From Bacteroidales bacterium (lineage in GTDB: Bacteria > Bacteroidota > Bacteroidia > Bacteroidales > FEN-979): DNA of 44,017 bases. The stretch covers positions 1-44,017 of the forward strand of contig JACZJJ010000149.1 of assembly GCA_014860625.1 (NCBI GenBank). The letters are read 5' to 3'. Made by a program: the position numbers and the translations under genes. Positions 8,636-18,663 of the stretch are shown in pieces. Position 1 is the first letter of the stretch, and each line of letters begins with the position of its first letter. The notes below the pieces were generated by a model. That model saw nothing but the letters and a program-made list of their open reading frames with translations. It ran no database searches and was not told the DNA's origin.

Positions 8636-9178
8636 ATGATAAAATATTCCCTGAAACACCGCGAACTCCTAAGTTCAACACCCAGGTTCGATGTTATTCA
8701 CGATAATGTGGAGATGGGTCAGATTGGCCCCCGGGACTTTTATTATCTTAAGAAACCCAGTTCGGTATGCGTAATCCCCTATACCAGGAATTCCATCTGG
8801 TTGATTTCGCTCAACAGATATCTTACAGGTGCTTTGGCATACGAGCTCCCAGGAGGAAGGATCGATACAGCGGAAGAGCCTCTTGCAGCTGCCATGCGGG
8901 AACTGCTGGAGGAAACAGGATTGGTATCAGACAGGTGGCACCTTTTGAAAGAGGTGTTTCCGGCTCCAAGTCTCACAGATGAGAAGGTCTATATATTCGC
9001 TGCTGAAATTTCAAATGAGACTCCGGTTCATGAAGTTGACAGGAATGAGGGAATTCTGGATTTTCATTTTGTAGGGATGGAAAAAGTTGTCCCGATGATA
9101 ACCTCCAGCCAGATTAACTGTTCGATCGATGGCTTTGCGCTCTTCTTTTTCCTGGAGTGGATTAAATCTCTTCCCTGA
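8636..9178 (+). CDS. NUDIX hydrolase (ADP-ribose pyrophosphatase-like)
   Basis: NUDIX box GGRIDTAEEPLAAAMRELLEETGLVSD. Confidence 0.9.
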   Translation: MIKYSLKHRELLSSTPRFDVIHDNVEMGQIGPRDFYYLKKPSSVCVIPYTRNSIWLISLNRYLTGALAYELPGGRIDTAEEPLAAAMRELLEETGLVSDRWHLLKEVFPAPSLTDEKVYIFAAEISNETPVHEVDRNEGILDFHFVGMEKVVPMITSSQINCSIDGFALFFFLEWIKSLP

Positions 9179-9884
9179 CGAGGTGTTCAATTTTCCCTGC
9201 AAAACTTTTATCAATCGGAAACACGGTGATCTCAAAAGAGTAAATCTCTTCCGTCTGTGCCAGCAGGTTGATGACCGGCATCCGGTTTACCGATACCCAG
9301 GGTGTAGAGAGGATGATTGATTTAATCTGTTGTACGACAGCATTGAGTTCATCAATTATTGGGCAATCCAGCGTAAATGTGTGCCCTTTGCTTTGGCCTG
9401 TTCTCTCGCTTTTGATATTAACTGCATCCACAACTTTTGCATACGGGATAAAAACAGTCTGGTTGTCTTGTGTCTCAAGTTCGAGCGACATGTTTCCGAA
9501 ATTTTTAATGGTTCCTTTGATCTCATTGAAATGGAGATAATCACCGGTTTTCAGCCTGGTAGAACTCCTGAAAATGACTCCTGCAATGATATCTTTCACC
9601 CAAAAACGCGAGATCCAGAAGAGCAGCATCAGTAAAACGGCCAGTACAACGAATACAAATATCTCATCGGCTTCATAGAAGAGAAATACATACCATGAGA
9701 GGTAGATCATCCAGAAAATCAGTTCAGCCAATGGAAATATTTTCATGAAATAATTCCTGGGTTTCTCTTTAAAGAGGAGAACAGCTAACAGGTGTCTGAG
9801 CAGGCGTATCACAATGAAACTAACCATCCCCCATCCAACAAAATGCAGGAAGATATGAGCAGGATCAGGACCGGTAATTTCCAT
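9162..9884 (-). CDS. MscS-like membrane protein, copy A
   Basis: 240 aa, several TMs, then DIIAGVIFRSSTRLKTGDYLHFNEIKGTIKNFGNMSLELETQDNQTVFIPYAKV, which resembles the MscS post-pore beta domain; starts 24 nt after the stop of the fusion gene. Confidence 0.72.
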   Translation of the reverse strand: MEITGPDPAHIFLHFVGWGMVSFIVIRLLRHLLAVLLFKEKPRNYFMKIFPLAELIFWMIYLSWYVFLFYEADEIFVFVVLAVLLMLLFWISRFWVKDIIAGVIFRSSTRLKTGDYLHFNEIKGTIKNFGNMSLELETQDNQTVFIPYAKVVDAVNIKSERTGQSKGHTFTLDCPIIDELNAVVQQIKSIILSTPWVSVNRMPVINLLAQTEEIYSFEITVFPIDKSFAGKIEHLVREEI

Positions 9885-9908
9885 AGAAGTCTCTCTTTAT
9901 ATGAATAA

Positions 9909-12900
9909 CTACTGAATAATATTCTTCAGGTTGATATAGAGGTATCTGCCAAGTTCATAAATATGGCCAGCCCGCTCGTTGATCAATCCTGTCCGTTTCA
10001 GGAAGAGGAGTTGCTTCTCCACAGTCTCAATCGGATCCAGGGTTAACCGCTGAAGTTTGGACAGATCGAGTCGTTTATGCAAAAGAAACTGAACAAGATA
10101 AAGTCTGACGTTCGGGCTTAACCGATCAAGAATAGCACTGCCCGGTGTTTGTGGTTGTCTGATATACAAGGTGTCATCCTTGAAATCGGTGATGTTTGAT
10201 ACCCACGCCAGCAGGGCAGCACCAATGTTTCCACGGGTGTAGCTGAAATATTTGGCGAATAGTTTGGCCTGGGCAGTCCTTGTCAGTCGTATATTCCCTT
10301 TATCCGATCTTCGTATCTCGAGACCACTCGACAGATGTCGGAACATGATCACCTCCTGGATGGCCAACGTGTTGAAAGGCTTCAGGTCGACCACCGAAAG
10401 CATGCAGGATTCTATGTCGGAGACCTGGTTAATTACGCGGTAACTGGCTTCAGAAACCGTCAGGATAAACATGCATTTATGCCCGTGATTTCTGATCAGT
10501 TCTGCAATTGTTTCCACTACTGCATTCCCTGCCCGTGATTTCTCCCACCAAAGTTCAAGATCATCAATTACAATCAGAGAATCTTCTTCCAGTGCGTTAA
10601 AAATCTGGTCGGCATTGCCGTCAATTCCTGTACTCTCCCGAAGTGCTTTCAGAAAATCGGCCGGGTTACAGGAACCAGCTGGAGGAGTTGAGATTGCATA
10701 GACTTGATGTCCTGAAAGAAGGTTTGAGGAGATATAGTTGATGAAAAAGGTCTTCCCTGAATTCCTGTCGCCACGAATCAGGATGCCGCCAGGAAATCCA
10801 TTCATATACCTGGATATGGATTGCCTTACCTGAGTGATCTCTTTCTGGCGGTTTACCCAGAACTCAAATTTAAAGTTGTATTTCTGGAGAAAAAGTTGCC
10901 GGTAATAAAAGGGCAGCTTGTTCAATAATTCCTCCTGAGGGGTAACCCGTTCGTGCAATGTTAGCAATGAATCCACTACTGACCTCTGGTTCCCGTCTCC
11001 TGAACTGATCTTTTTAGCCAGAAGGAGGGCATCGCTTTGCCTGTACCAGATCGCTGCACTTAACCGGTATAGTCTCTGTCGGGCTGATCTCAGCGTGTTT
11101 TTCAGGAGATTGAATCTGTGCCGGGCATCACGCTTTTTAATGTACTGTTTGTATGTGTCAGGGGTATTGAGAAGACGTGTAACTGTGAGTTCGCCTACGG
11201 TAGAGATAATGTTCTGCTCCATTTCATCATGAAGATGGAGGAGTATATGCCGGATATTTTCCAACTCCTCTTCAACCACAGTCAGTTGTTCATTGACAAA
11301 GTCAGGGAATCTCTCCCCACCTCCCGGAAATCTTCCTGCAGCATCATCTTCCCGGAGAACCATCTCAAGCGTACTTTTTACCTCAGCGTTCATGTTGCCG
11401 ATGCTAACCAACCGGAGCGAGTTTTTTATCTTTCCGGCAGCTGTATACATTGACTTGGGAAATGTTCCTCTCATTTTATGCAACGCTTCAAAGAGGTGGC
11501 GCTGAACATGATAATCCACCAGCTGGTAGGTTGGAATTGTCAGAGGTTTCAGATTTTCACCAATGAGTTCAGCGGGTTCTAGTATACTTGCCGGGACAAG
11601 CAGCTCTGTTGATTCAGGCAGTTTATTTATCATGGCTTTTACGCCAATCAATGATTTTTCAATGATCTTGTCGAGAGCCAATTGAAACACTGTCCTGTCA
11701 TCCCACTGAAGCTCTGATTCGTCCAGGTTAAACTGTTTTGTTGCATCATGTTGGAGATCCTCCCTGAATTGTTTTAACCTTGTTTTCAAACTTTCGGCGT
11801 GAAGAAGAACCTCTGAATTGGTCAACTGTCTGATCTCATCCTGGAAGCGATCCACGATTTTCTGGAGGCGGAATGCCAACAGTCTGAGCCTGATGTCAAG
11901 CTTAATTCCGTTGTAAAGAAGGACCCGGTTTCCTGCCCAAAAAACCGGTCCCATACTAAGCTTCCGAAGAAGTTGTTTGAGTGCGGCCTGATTCTCTTTC
12001 GGTACATTTTGGTTGGGTGCTCCCGAATCAATGAGGTTACTGATGTCTACGAAGATCAACGATACCTGCTCAACCAATCTCTCAGATAACACATAGTTGG
12101 ATCCCTCACTTAGTGCTTTCAGCGTTTGGATGGCCCCTAAAACCTCTTTTTTAGCATCATCCAATCGGGCAGCAGGTGATGTGTCGTGTTGCAGGAGGTC
12201 AAAATAGGATTGGATTGCCTGAAGAAGGCTTCGAAACTGAGAGATGGTATCCAGATTAGTTTGACTGAGTCGAATCAACGAGTCGTTGAGATGCATGGTA
12301 AATCCTTCCGGTAGCACCTTCCTGATCATCCGCTGAAGCCTGACGGTATATGTAATTCCCTGGTTGATTCTCTTCTCAGAATGAATGAAACGAATAGATC
12401 TCTTGAAATTTCGGGCGGAAAGGGTCTCAGAATTGCGAATTTCAAAATGTCGGGAGAATAGCTTTATTCTGAAGGTAGCGGGGCTGTCATCTACGATCTT
12501 TTGGATGCCTGATACCAGAAACTGAATTCCTTTGCTCAGCCCTTCCTGCTGCTTTTTTAGGATTGTTTGCTGGAGCTCTTCGATAATTTTTTCAGAAAGA
12601 ACCAGCTGATTCGTTTTGATGTAGGCCAGTTGTCGGGCTTGCTTGCCAACCGGTAAATTGCGGAAGGAGGTGGATTCGATCTGTTTGATGGATTCCAGAA
12701 TATTTTTTTCCAGGGCAAGAACCTTATTTGTGTTGTACCTGAAAGCTGGCTGAACGAAATCCTTGTAGAATGTTGAGATAAGATTCACACAGGCTGTATG
12801 GAGTTTTTTCAGCTCTTCCGGGACTCCTTCAGGCAGGAGGTTTTCCGGTGATCCTTTTAACTTCTCAGGAGATGTTTGTTGAACGGGGTAGTCGGGAATA

Positions 12901-15110
12901 TAGGTATGCAGATGTTTGTCAGTTTCCAGGCTAAGTTGTTTAAATGTGGAGGATGCCTTGATTAATAATACCGTTCCAATCTCTTGCAGCAGGATGCTGG
13001 TTGTCTCAACATATTCTGATTCCCTCCCTTTTTCCAATTCAGGGATGCCGGTAATGACAAGATCTGTCAAGCGTGATTCGACCTGTACAATTTCATAAAA
13101 AGGCAACTGTTTGATATGGTTGTCGATCACCTTGACGGTTGCATTTATCCGAAGGGTTTCCAGCAACTGTTTTGCTTCGAGATGGATATGATCCTGCTGT
13201 TCTTTCAGGGAATTTACGATCATCAGGCGGATGGTAGCCTCAGACCATTGATCTGACAACAGAAGGAGTTTGGAAAGCGCCAATGCAAGGTTCCCCTGGT
13301 TGCTTATATCTTTCCACCAGATGTCGATGGTCTTGTATGTCCCAAAGCCGGTCCGTTTGTCCCAATCCAGCAGCAGTACATTCAAGTCAAGTTCGTAAAG
13401 GGTCTTCAGCATCTCCGCAAAACGCTCCGGTTGCCTCGTCTCCCGGGCCCAGCCCATCATCACAGTGTTTGGCTCAAACCCTGAAAATCCGTATACCCCC
13501 GCAATGGATTCGATACCGTCGTAGAGGTCCTTAACAGTTTTCCGTTGGGTGAACATGCCCGGGACCTGTGCATCGGCTAATAGGTCTTCATCAGTTCGGG
13601 TGACAAGTATCCGGGCATCTTTATTCTCTTTCAAGTCGAAATTTGACAATACACCATGCCTTCCAACCAGAGACTTGCCAAACTCAATCAGATGGGGTCG
13701 TTTCTCGGTACCCCCGCTGAAAAGAATGATATTGGGCTGCCAGTTCCGCTGCTCCATCGGACCCTTTTGCATTCTGTGCAGTGCAGTCCGTATCAAAGAG
13801 GAGTAAACGCTTTGCCATACATCATCCGTATTGGTGTTGCGCTGCTTCCGTTTCAGGTAGTAGTAGAGAAGCCCCATGATGATGAAAGCGGCGAACATAG
13901 ACACCATATCCAGCTTAAACATCACACCGAATGCCGCAATGAAGCCAACCAGCCCCACATACCGGCTTACCCGAAAAGAGGGACGAAAATCAGTGCTGGC
14001 CCAATTTTCCAGAAAGAAAGCTATGTTGATGAAGCCATAGGAGGCAAGGTAGAACATGGTAACGATTCCGGCGATTACATCCAGTTCCCCGATCAGGATA
14101 CCGGCTTCAGCAATCAGGAAGATGAGCAGAAGGGCGTTACGTGGTTCATTGGAGGCCCCATAGCCACGGGCAAAGATTTTTGGCGTGACCTTGTCGGCCG
14201 AAGTCGCCTGAAGGATCCGGGGCCCGCCCAGGATACCTCCCAGGGCAGAGGAGAGTGTGGCACCCCAGATGCCGGCGATTACAAAAGGAGCAAACCAGGC
14301 AATCTTCATCAGGAAGTTGTAGTCGGTCAGCAGCACGTCACGGTCCACATACAGGGCAAACCCGACGGCCAGCACAACATAGATGATGAAACCGGTAGCG
14401 ATGGCTGCCAATGTTCCCCGGGGAATCGTTTTTTGGGGATCTTTCAGGTCGCCCGACATAGCAACTCCGGCCGTAAATCCGGTTACGGCAGGGAAAAATA
14501 TGGCAAAGACAAGCTCCGGAGATACTCCGTCCCGGAAATATGAGATAGACACTGTCGTTGCTGTAAACCCGTCATTGACAAAAAAACCGACGAAAATGGA
14601 GATCAGCGACAACCCGATAGCTACCATGATATAGAACTGGGTTTTAATTGCCACGGAGGTGCTTATGAAGGCGAGAACAACCAGAAAAATGATGGCGGCT
14701 GTACCTACAATCCTGATTCCCATCACATTCTGCTCAAGACCCGTGAAATTCCGAATGGCATCAATGGAAAGAAAACTTTCAGCAAAACCGACAAGGTAGA
14801 GCGAAATGCTGAGGGCAGTACCAATAAAAAGCGTGATCCCGATGGCTCCGCCGATCGGCAATCCCAGGCTGCGGGAGAGGATGTAGTAGATTCCTCCGGC
14901 CTTGATCTTTTTATCGGTAGCAATTGAAGAGATACTAAGACCGGTGGAGATGGAGATCACATGGGCAAGCACAATGATCACCAGGGCACTGATCAGGCCG
15001 GCCTGTCCCACAACCCAACCCAGACGCATATACATGATTACACCCAGGATCGTTAGTAACGAAGGGGTGAATACACCAGCAAAGGCGCCGAATTTTTTGG
15101 CTTTTTCCAT
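9909..15110 (-). CDS. Giant fusion, copy A: SLC12/CCC-type transporter + long helical region + P-loop ATPase with winged-helix-like C-terminus
   Basis: Uninterrupted 1733-aa ORF. N-terminus GVFTPSLLTILGVIMYMRLGWVVGQAG and FFPAVTGFTAGVAMSGDLKDPQKTIPRGT are CCC signatures; NWQPNIILFSG and TIDIWW match the CCC C-terminal domain. Walker A GDRNSGKT at 10749-10772; Walker B-like LIVIDDLELWW at about 10545-10580; GNIGAALLAW sensor-2-like motif and a helix-turn-helix-like tail. Confidence 0.85.
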   Translation of the reverse strand: MEKAKKFGAFAGVFTPSLLTILGVIMYMRLGWVVGQAGLISALVIIVLAHVISISTGLSISSIATDKKIKAGGIYYILSRSLGLPIGGAIGITLFIGTALSISLYLVGFAESFLSIDAIRNFTGLEQNVMGIRIVGTAAIIFLVVLAFISTSVAIKTQFYIMVAIGLSLISIFVGFFVNDGFTATTVSISYFRDGVSPELVFAIFFPAVTGFTAGVAMSGDLKDPQKTIPRGTLAAIATGFIIYVVLAVGFALYVDRDVLLTDYNFLMKIAWFAPFVIAGIWGATLSSALGGILGGPRILQATSADKVTPKIFARGYGASNEPRNALLLIFLIAEAGILIGELDVIAGIVTMFYLASYGFINIAFFLENWASTDFRPSFRVSRYVGLVGFIAAFGVMFKLDMVSMFAAFIIMGLLYYYLKRKQRNTNTDDVWQSVYSSLIRTALHRMQKGPMEQRNWQPNIILFSGGTEKRPHLIEFGKSLVGRHGVLSNFDLKENKDARILVTRTDEDLLADAQVPGMFTQRKTVKDLYDGIESIAGVYGFSGFEPNTVMMGWARETRQPERFAEMLKTLYELDLNVLLLDWDKRTGFGTYKTIDIWWKDISNQGNLALALSKLLLLSDQWSEATIRLMIVNSLKEQQDHIHLEAKQLLETLRINATVKVIDNHIKQLPFYEIVQVESRLTDLVITGIPELEKGRESEYVETTSILLQEIGTVLLIKASSTFKQLSLETDKHLHTYIPDYPVQQTSPEKLKGSPENLLPEGVPEELKKLHTACVNLISTFYKDFVQPAFRYNTNKVLALEKNILESIKQIESTSFRNLPVGKQARQLAYIKTNQLVLSEKIIEELQQTILKKQQEGLSKGIQFLVSGIQKIVDDSPATFRIKLFSRHFEIRNSETLSARNFKRSIRFIHSEKRINQGITYTVRLQRMIRKVLPEGFTMHLNDSLIRLSQTNLDTISQFRSLLQAIQSYFDLLQHDTSPAARLDDAKKEVLGAIQTLKALSEGSNYVLSERLVEQVSLIFVDISNLIDSGAPNQNVPKENQAALKQLLRKLSMGPVFWAGNRVLLYNGIKLDIRLRLLAFRLQKIVDRFQDEIRQLTNSEVLLHAESLKTRLKQFREDLQHDATKQFNLDESELQWDDRTVFQLALDKIIEKSLIGVKAMINKLPESTELLVPASILEPAELIGENLKPLTIPTYQLVDYHVQRHLFEALHKMRGTFPKSMYTAAGKIKNSLRLVSIGNMNAEVKSTLEMVLREDDAAGRFPGGGERFPDFVNEQLTVVEEELENIRHILLHLHDEMEQNIISTVGELTVTRLLNTPDTYKQYIKKRDARHRFNLLKNTLRSARQRLYRLSAAIWYRQSDALLLAKKISSGDGNQRSVVDSLLTLHERVTPQEELLNKLPFYYRQLFLQKYNFKFEFWVNRQKEITQVRQSISRYMNGFPGGILIRGDRNSGKTFFINYISSNLLSGHQVYAISTPPAGSCNPADFLKALRESTGIDGNADQIFNALEEDSLIVIDDLELWWEKSRAGNAVVETIAELIRNHGHKCMFILTVSEASYRVINQVSDIESCMLSVVDLKPFNTLAIQEVIMFRHLSSGLEIRRSDKGNIRLTRTAQAKLFAKYFSYTRGNIGAALLAWVSNITDFKDDTLYIRQPQTPGSAILDRLSPNVRLYLVQFLLHKRLDLSKLQRLTLDPIETVEKQLLFLKRTGLINERAGHIYELGRYLYINLKNIIQ

Positions 15111-15169
15111 GAAATAGAATCAGATTATATAAGAATCCGAGAGATAAAGGTACGGAAATATTATTAACC

Positions 15170-15222
15170 CCTAAGTCCCCTTTAGGGGATTTAGGGGTAA
15201 GAAAGGGGATTTAGGGGTAGAG
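15170..15222. repeat. Hairpin/word repeat (CCCCTAAGTCCCC / GGGGATTTAGGGG)
   Basis: taacccctaagtcccctttaggggatttaggggtaagaaaggggatttaggggtag between fusion A and aspD. Confidence 0.85.
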
Positions 15223-16860
15223 TCATTTATTCTTCCAGGCCTCCACATACTCCGATACAATCTCCTTAATCCCTTTGGCGATTTCGGTGTAGGAGTTCTC
15301 ATCAAGGTTGGCGAGTGAGACGCGGATCGACCATTCGGGACCGTCGAAACCGCCACCATTCAGCAGTACGATAGATTCGAGTTCGGCGAGGCGGAAAACG
15401 ACATCCACCGGTTCGAAATTCTTCTTCAGAAAAGCGGCAAACTCTTTGCCGTGATTCTTCTCTGCCCATAACATGATATCCAGTTCGGCATAGTATCCGG
15501 CCCGGTTGGGATTGGGGTTCAGTTTAAATCCCATCCCTTCGAAGAGCAAGGTCAGCCGGTTGTGGATGATGTCGCAAGTGAGCTGTTTGTATGCGTTTTC
15601 CTTGTCGAAAAGGGCAAAGGAGGCGAACAGCATCATCTGGATCTGCTGTGGCAGCGAGAGACCTGCCGTGTGGTTGAGCGCCACCATCCGGCTGTCGGCT
15701 ACCATCCGGTCAATGAACTTCAGCTTGTCAGGATGCAGGTGGATGGAGTGATACCGCTTGAAGAGAGCTTTCTTTTTAACTTCGGGGAGCTCTTTGATCA
15801 TCCTGTCATAGATATTATTTTCATGGAGGGCAATCACACCCAGCCGCCATCCGGTACATCCGAAATACTTGGAAAAGGAGTAGACCCCCAGCGTGTTGTG
15901 AGGGATTTCAGCCATCAGGGAGCGGAACCCTTTTACGAAGGTACCATATACGTCATCTGTGATGAACATCAGGTTGGGATGATCCTTTTTGATGATGTCG
16001 ATGATCTTTTTCCGTTCGCGGGGGCTGAGGGCAACAGAGGGAGGGTTGCTTGGGTTGACAAGGTATGCAATTTTAATCTCCGGATCTTTCAGCTTATCCA
16101 GCTCTTCATCAGGATACTCCCAGTTGTGCATCCCTTCGACATTTTTCCCGGTGGCGTTGATATGGATCACCTTGAAGTTGAACCGGTCGAGCTCGGGAAT
16201 CTCAATGTAGGGAGTGAATATTGGAACGAACAGAGCGACTTTATCACCCCGTTTGATCAGGAAGTTTTGCATCAGGGAGTCGAAGATGTAACACATAGCT
16301 GCCGTTCCCCCTTCCGTGGCAAAGAGGTCGTATTTCCCTTTTGGAGGACGGTTGTCGCACATCTCCTGCGTCAGGTAATCCTGAACAATGGCTTCAGGGA
16401 ACTTTAGCATACGGTCGGGAACAGGATACTGGTCCCCGATAACCCCTTCGGCGAGTTCATGAACGAAAGCATCGGGATTGAACTGGTGGGTTTTCAAACC
16501 ATAGCTGTAAAGCTCTTTAAGAAGGTTTATGCCGGGTTTTTCTTTATTTTTCCTGAGGAAAACATGAAACCGTTTAGCAATCCCCTCCTGCCTGGGAATA
16601 CCGGCAAGTCCCTGTTTGTAGTTCATCGCATGCCGGCACTCCTCCATCCCGAATTGCCCAAGTGTAAACAGAGCCTCCCTGGGTGTGGTTGCGATCCAGT
16701 TGGGGTTTCCTCTACCGGCATTCAATGTGGCATGTGTGGTTTTGTTGGTATGATGACTTGCCAGATTGATGAGGGTGTTTTTGATTTCGAACGGACTCAT
16801 CTGTTCGAGCTTCTTTTCAGCAGAACGGCTTGTTTTGATTGCTGGAATTTTTTTTGCCAT
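15223..16860 (-). CDS. aspD: Bifunctional aspartate aminotransferase / aspartate 4-decarboxylase
   Basis: 545-aa fold-type I PLP enzyme with YSFSKYFGCTGWRLG (PLP lysine); length and neighbouring AspT match AspD. Confidence 0.88.
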   Translation of the reverse strand: MAKKIPAIKTSRSAEKKLEQMSPFEIKNTLINLASHHTNKTTHATLNAGRGNPNWIATTPREALFTLGQFGMEECRHAMNYKQGLAGIPRQEGIAKRFHVFLRKNKEKPGINLLKELYSYGLKTHQFNPDAFVHELAEGVIGDQYPVPDRMLKFPEAIVQDYLTQEMCDNRPPKGKYDLFATEGGTAAMCYIFDSLMQNFLIKRGDKVALFVPIFTPYIEIPELDRFNFKVIHINATGKNVEGMHNWEYPDEELDKLKDPEIKIAYLVNPSNPPSVALSPRERKKIIDIIKKDHPNLMFITDDVYGTFVKGFRSLMAEIPHNTLGVYSFSKYFGCTGWRLGVIALHENNIYDRMIKELPEVKKKALFKRYHSIHLHPDKLKFIDRMVADSRMVALNHTAGLSLPQQIQMMLFASFALFDKENAYKQLTCDIIHNRLTLLFEGMGFKLNPNPNRAGYYAELDIMLWAEKNHGKEFAAFLKKNFEPVDVVFRLAELESIVLLNGGGFDGPEWSIRVSLANLDENSYTEIAKGIKEIVSEYVEAWKNK

Positions 16861-16872
16861 GATATAGGTCTT

Positions 16873-18618
16873 TTAATTCATTAGGAAAACAATGATGATC
16901 CCGCAGACAATCAGCAGGGTATTGCCAACGGCATAGGTGACAGTATATCCCAGCGTTGGAAGAGGACTCTCCAGGGAGTCCTGCACGGCGGGCAGGGCAG
17001 CCGTGGTGGTTCGTGCGCCGCAGCAGCAGCCGAGACCGATGGCCACATCAAATCTGAAGACATAGCGTGCCAGGATGATCCCGATAAGCAGTGGGATGAG
17101 AGAGGCTAACGCACCGATAACAAAAAGCATGGCTCCAACCTGTTTCAGACCCTCCACGAAGCTGGGTCCTGCCGTGATGCCAACCACGGCGATGAAAGCC
17201 GTTAATCCAAGGTTCGTCATGATCCAGAGTGCCGGCTGAGGAATCTGGGCAACGGTGGGATGCTTGGACCGGAGCCATCCGAAGAAAAGACCTGCGATCA
17301 GTGCTCCTCCGCTGGTACTGAGGCTAAGGCTCACCTTGCCGATATGAAATGCCATTACTCCGATCAACCCACCGAGAAGGATGCCAAGGCCAACGGAGAT
17401 GAGATCGGTTGTGTTGGTCATGACATCGGGAATTCCAAGGAGCTTTACGGCAGCCTGCACATCTTTCTGAGGACCAATGATGGTGAGCATATCCCCTTTA
17501 TGCAATACGGTTTCCGGCATCAAAGGGATTTCGGTTCCAACCCGTGTTATCTTTTGAAGTGAAACACGGAGGTCATAACGCTGGTGGCTTAATTCACGAA
17601 CCGTGAGACCATTGATATCTTTGGTTGTAAGCAGGACTTTTACCGATTCTACGTCATACTTCAGCAAAAGAGGATCAAAGATCTCTTGCCCTATGACTTT
17701 CTCTTCCGTGATAATATTGGCTCCTTTTCCCTGAAGGACTACGTCGTCGTGGGCTTGAAACGTATAGTCGGGGGTGGGATCCAGGATTACCTTTGTCCCT
17801 TTGCTTCTGACCTTTTCGATATATATCCGATATCCGTCATCAACAAATTTCTGTTGCATCTCCTGAACTGTCTTCCCAACAAAAACAGAGTTGGTACTGA
17901 TGTTAAAAGCTCTGAAAACCACCCCTGTAAAGGTGGAGATCAGGCTGGGATCGTCCGATCCCACTCCCATTTTGGCTGCCAGGTCAATACACTGCTGCCG
18001 TGCTTTCTTCAGACCACCCCAGAAGAGGGGACCAACCTGGGCAAGGAAAAAGGCAGAACCGATAGTCCCGAAGAGGTAGGTAACGGCATAGCAGACCGGG
18101 ATCGCGTTGATCATGCTCTGTTTGAGTGCCGGATCAACATTCAGCGAGTTGATGGTATCCCCTCCCACACCAATAACAGCTGATATGGTTTGGGCGCCGG
18201 CAAACAGACCGGCAGTTTGCCCGGCATTGTATCCCATCATTTTTGCAAGTAACCAGGTAGATATCAGGGCAACACCGGAGATGATGACAGTAAATAGCAG
18301 CTGTGGCAGACCTGTTTTCTTCATGCTGTTGAAGAACTGGGGACCAACGCTGTACCCCACCGAAAAAAGAAAAATGAGGAAGAAGATCTGCTTCACGTCG
18401 TTGGAGATATCAATCTTCATCTGACCCACAAGGACCCCTACCAGAAGAACACTGGTAACACTACCAAGGGAGAAGGTTTTGTATTTGAAACGACCGATAA
18501 AAAATCCGGCTGCAATGGTCAGAAATAACGCGAGTTCGGGATGTTCTCTGAATGTAGTAAGGAACCAGTTCATAGTGATGATATTAATTTGACATCCGAA
18601 TGTAAAGAAAATATTCAA
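16873..18618 (-). CDS. aspT: Aspartate:alanine antiporter (AspT family, two central TrkA-C-like domains)
   Basis: 581 aa, two TM halves (FFIGRFKYKTFSLGSVTSVLLVGVLVGQ...; LISVGLGILLGGLIG...) around RCK/TrkA-C-like segments; directly precedes aspD on the same strand. Probable start is the internal ATG of MNWFLTTFREHPELALF near 18570. Confidence 0.87.
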   Translation of the reverse strand: MNIFFTFGCQINIITMNWFLTTFREHPELALFLTIAAGFFIGRFKYKTFSLGSVTSVLLVGVLVGQMKIDISNDVKQIFFLIFLFSVGYSVGPQFFNSMKKTGLPQLLFTVIISGVALISTWLLAKMMGYNAGQTAGLFAGAQTISAVIGVGGDTINSLNVDPALKQSMINAIPVCYAVTYLFGTIGSAFFLAQVGPLFWGGLKKARQQCIDLAAKMGVGSDDPSLISTFTGVVFRAFNISTNSVFVGKTVQEMQQKFVDDGYRIYIEKVRSKGTKVILDPTPDYTFQAHDDVVLQGKGANIITEEKVIGQEIFDPLLLKYDVESVKVLLTTKDINGLTVRELSHQRYDLRVSLQKITRVGTEIPLMPETVLHKGDMLTIIGPQKDVQAAVKLLGIPDVMTNTTDLISVGLGILLGGLIGVMAFHIGKVSLSLSTSGGALIAGLFFGWLRSKHPTVAQIPQPALWIMTNLGLTAFIAVVGITAGPSFVEGLKQVGAMLFVIGALASLIPLLIGIILARYVFRFDVAIGLGCCCGARTTTAALPAVQDSLESPLPTLGYTVTYAVGNTLLIVCGIIIVFLMN

Positions 18619-18663
18619 TTTACATGAAACCCTAATCCCTGACCCCTAATCGCTAATCACTGG

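Noticed and set aside
13656-14543. 295-aa plus-strand ORF
   Set aside because: Fully antisense to the permease part of fusion A, which has clear family signatures; composition is typical of a shadow ORF.
9909-15110. Fusion A as two genes joined by a sequencing error
   Set aside because: A single open frame without stops, and the same arrangement independently in copy B, argue against an artefact.
15562-16407. 281-aa plus-strand ORF
   Set aside because: Antisense shadow of aspD; no recognisable domain.
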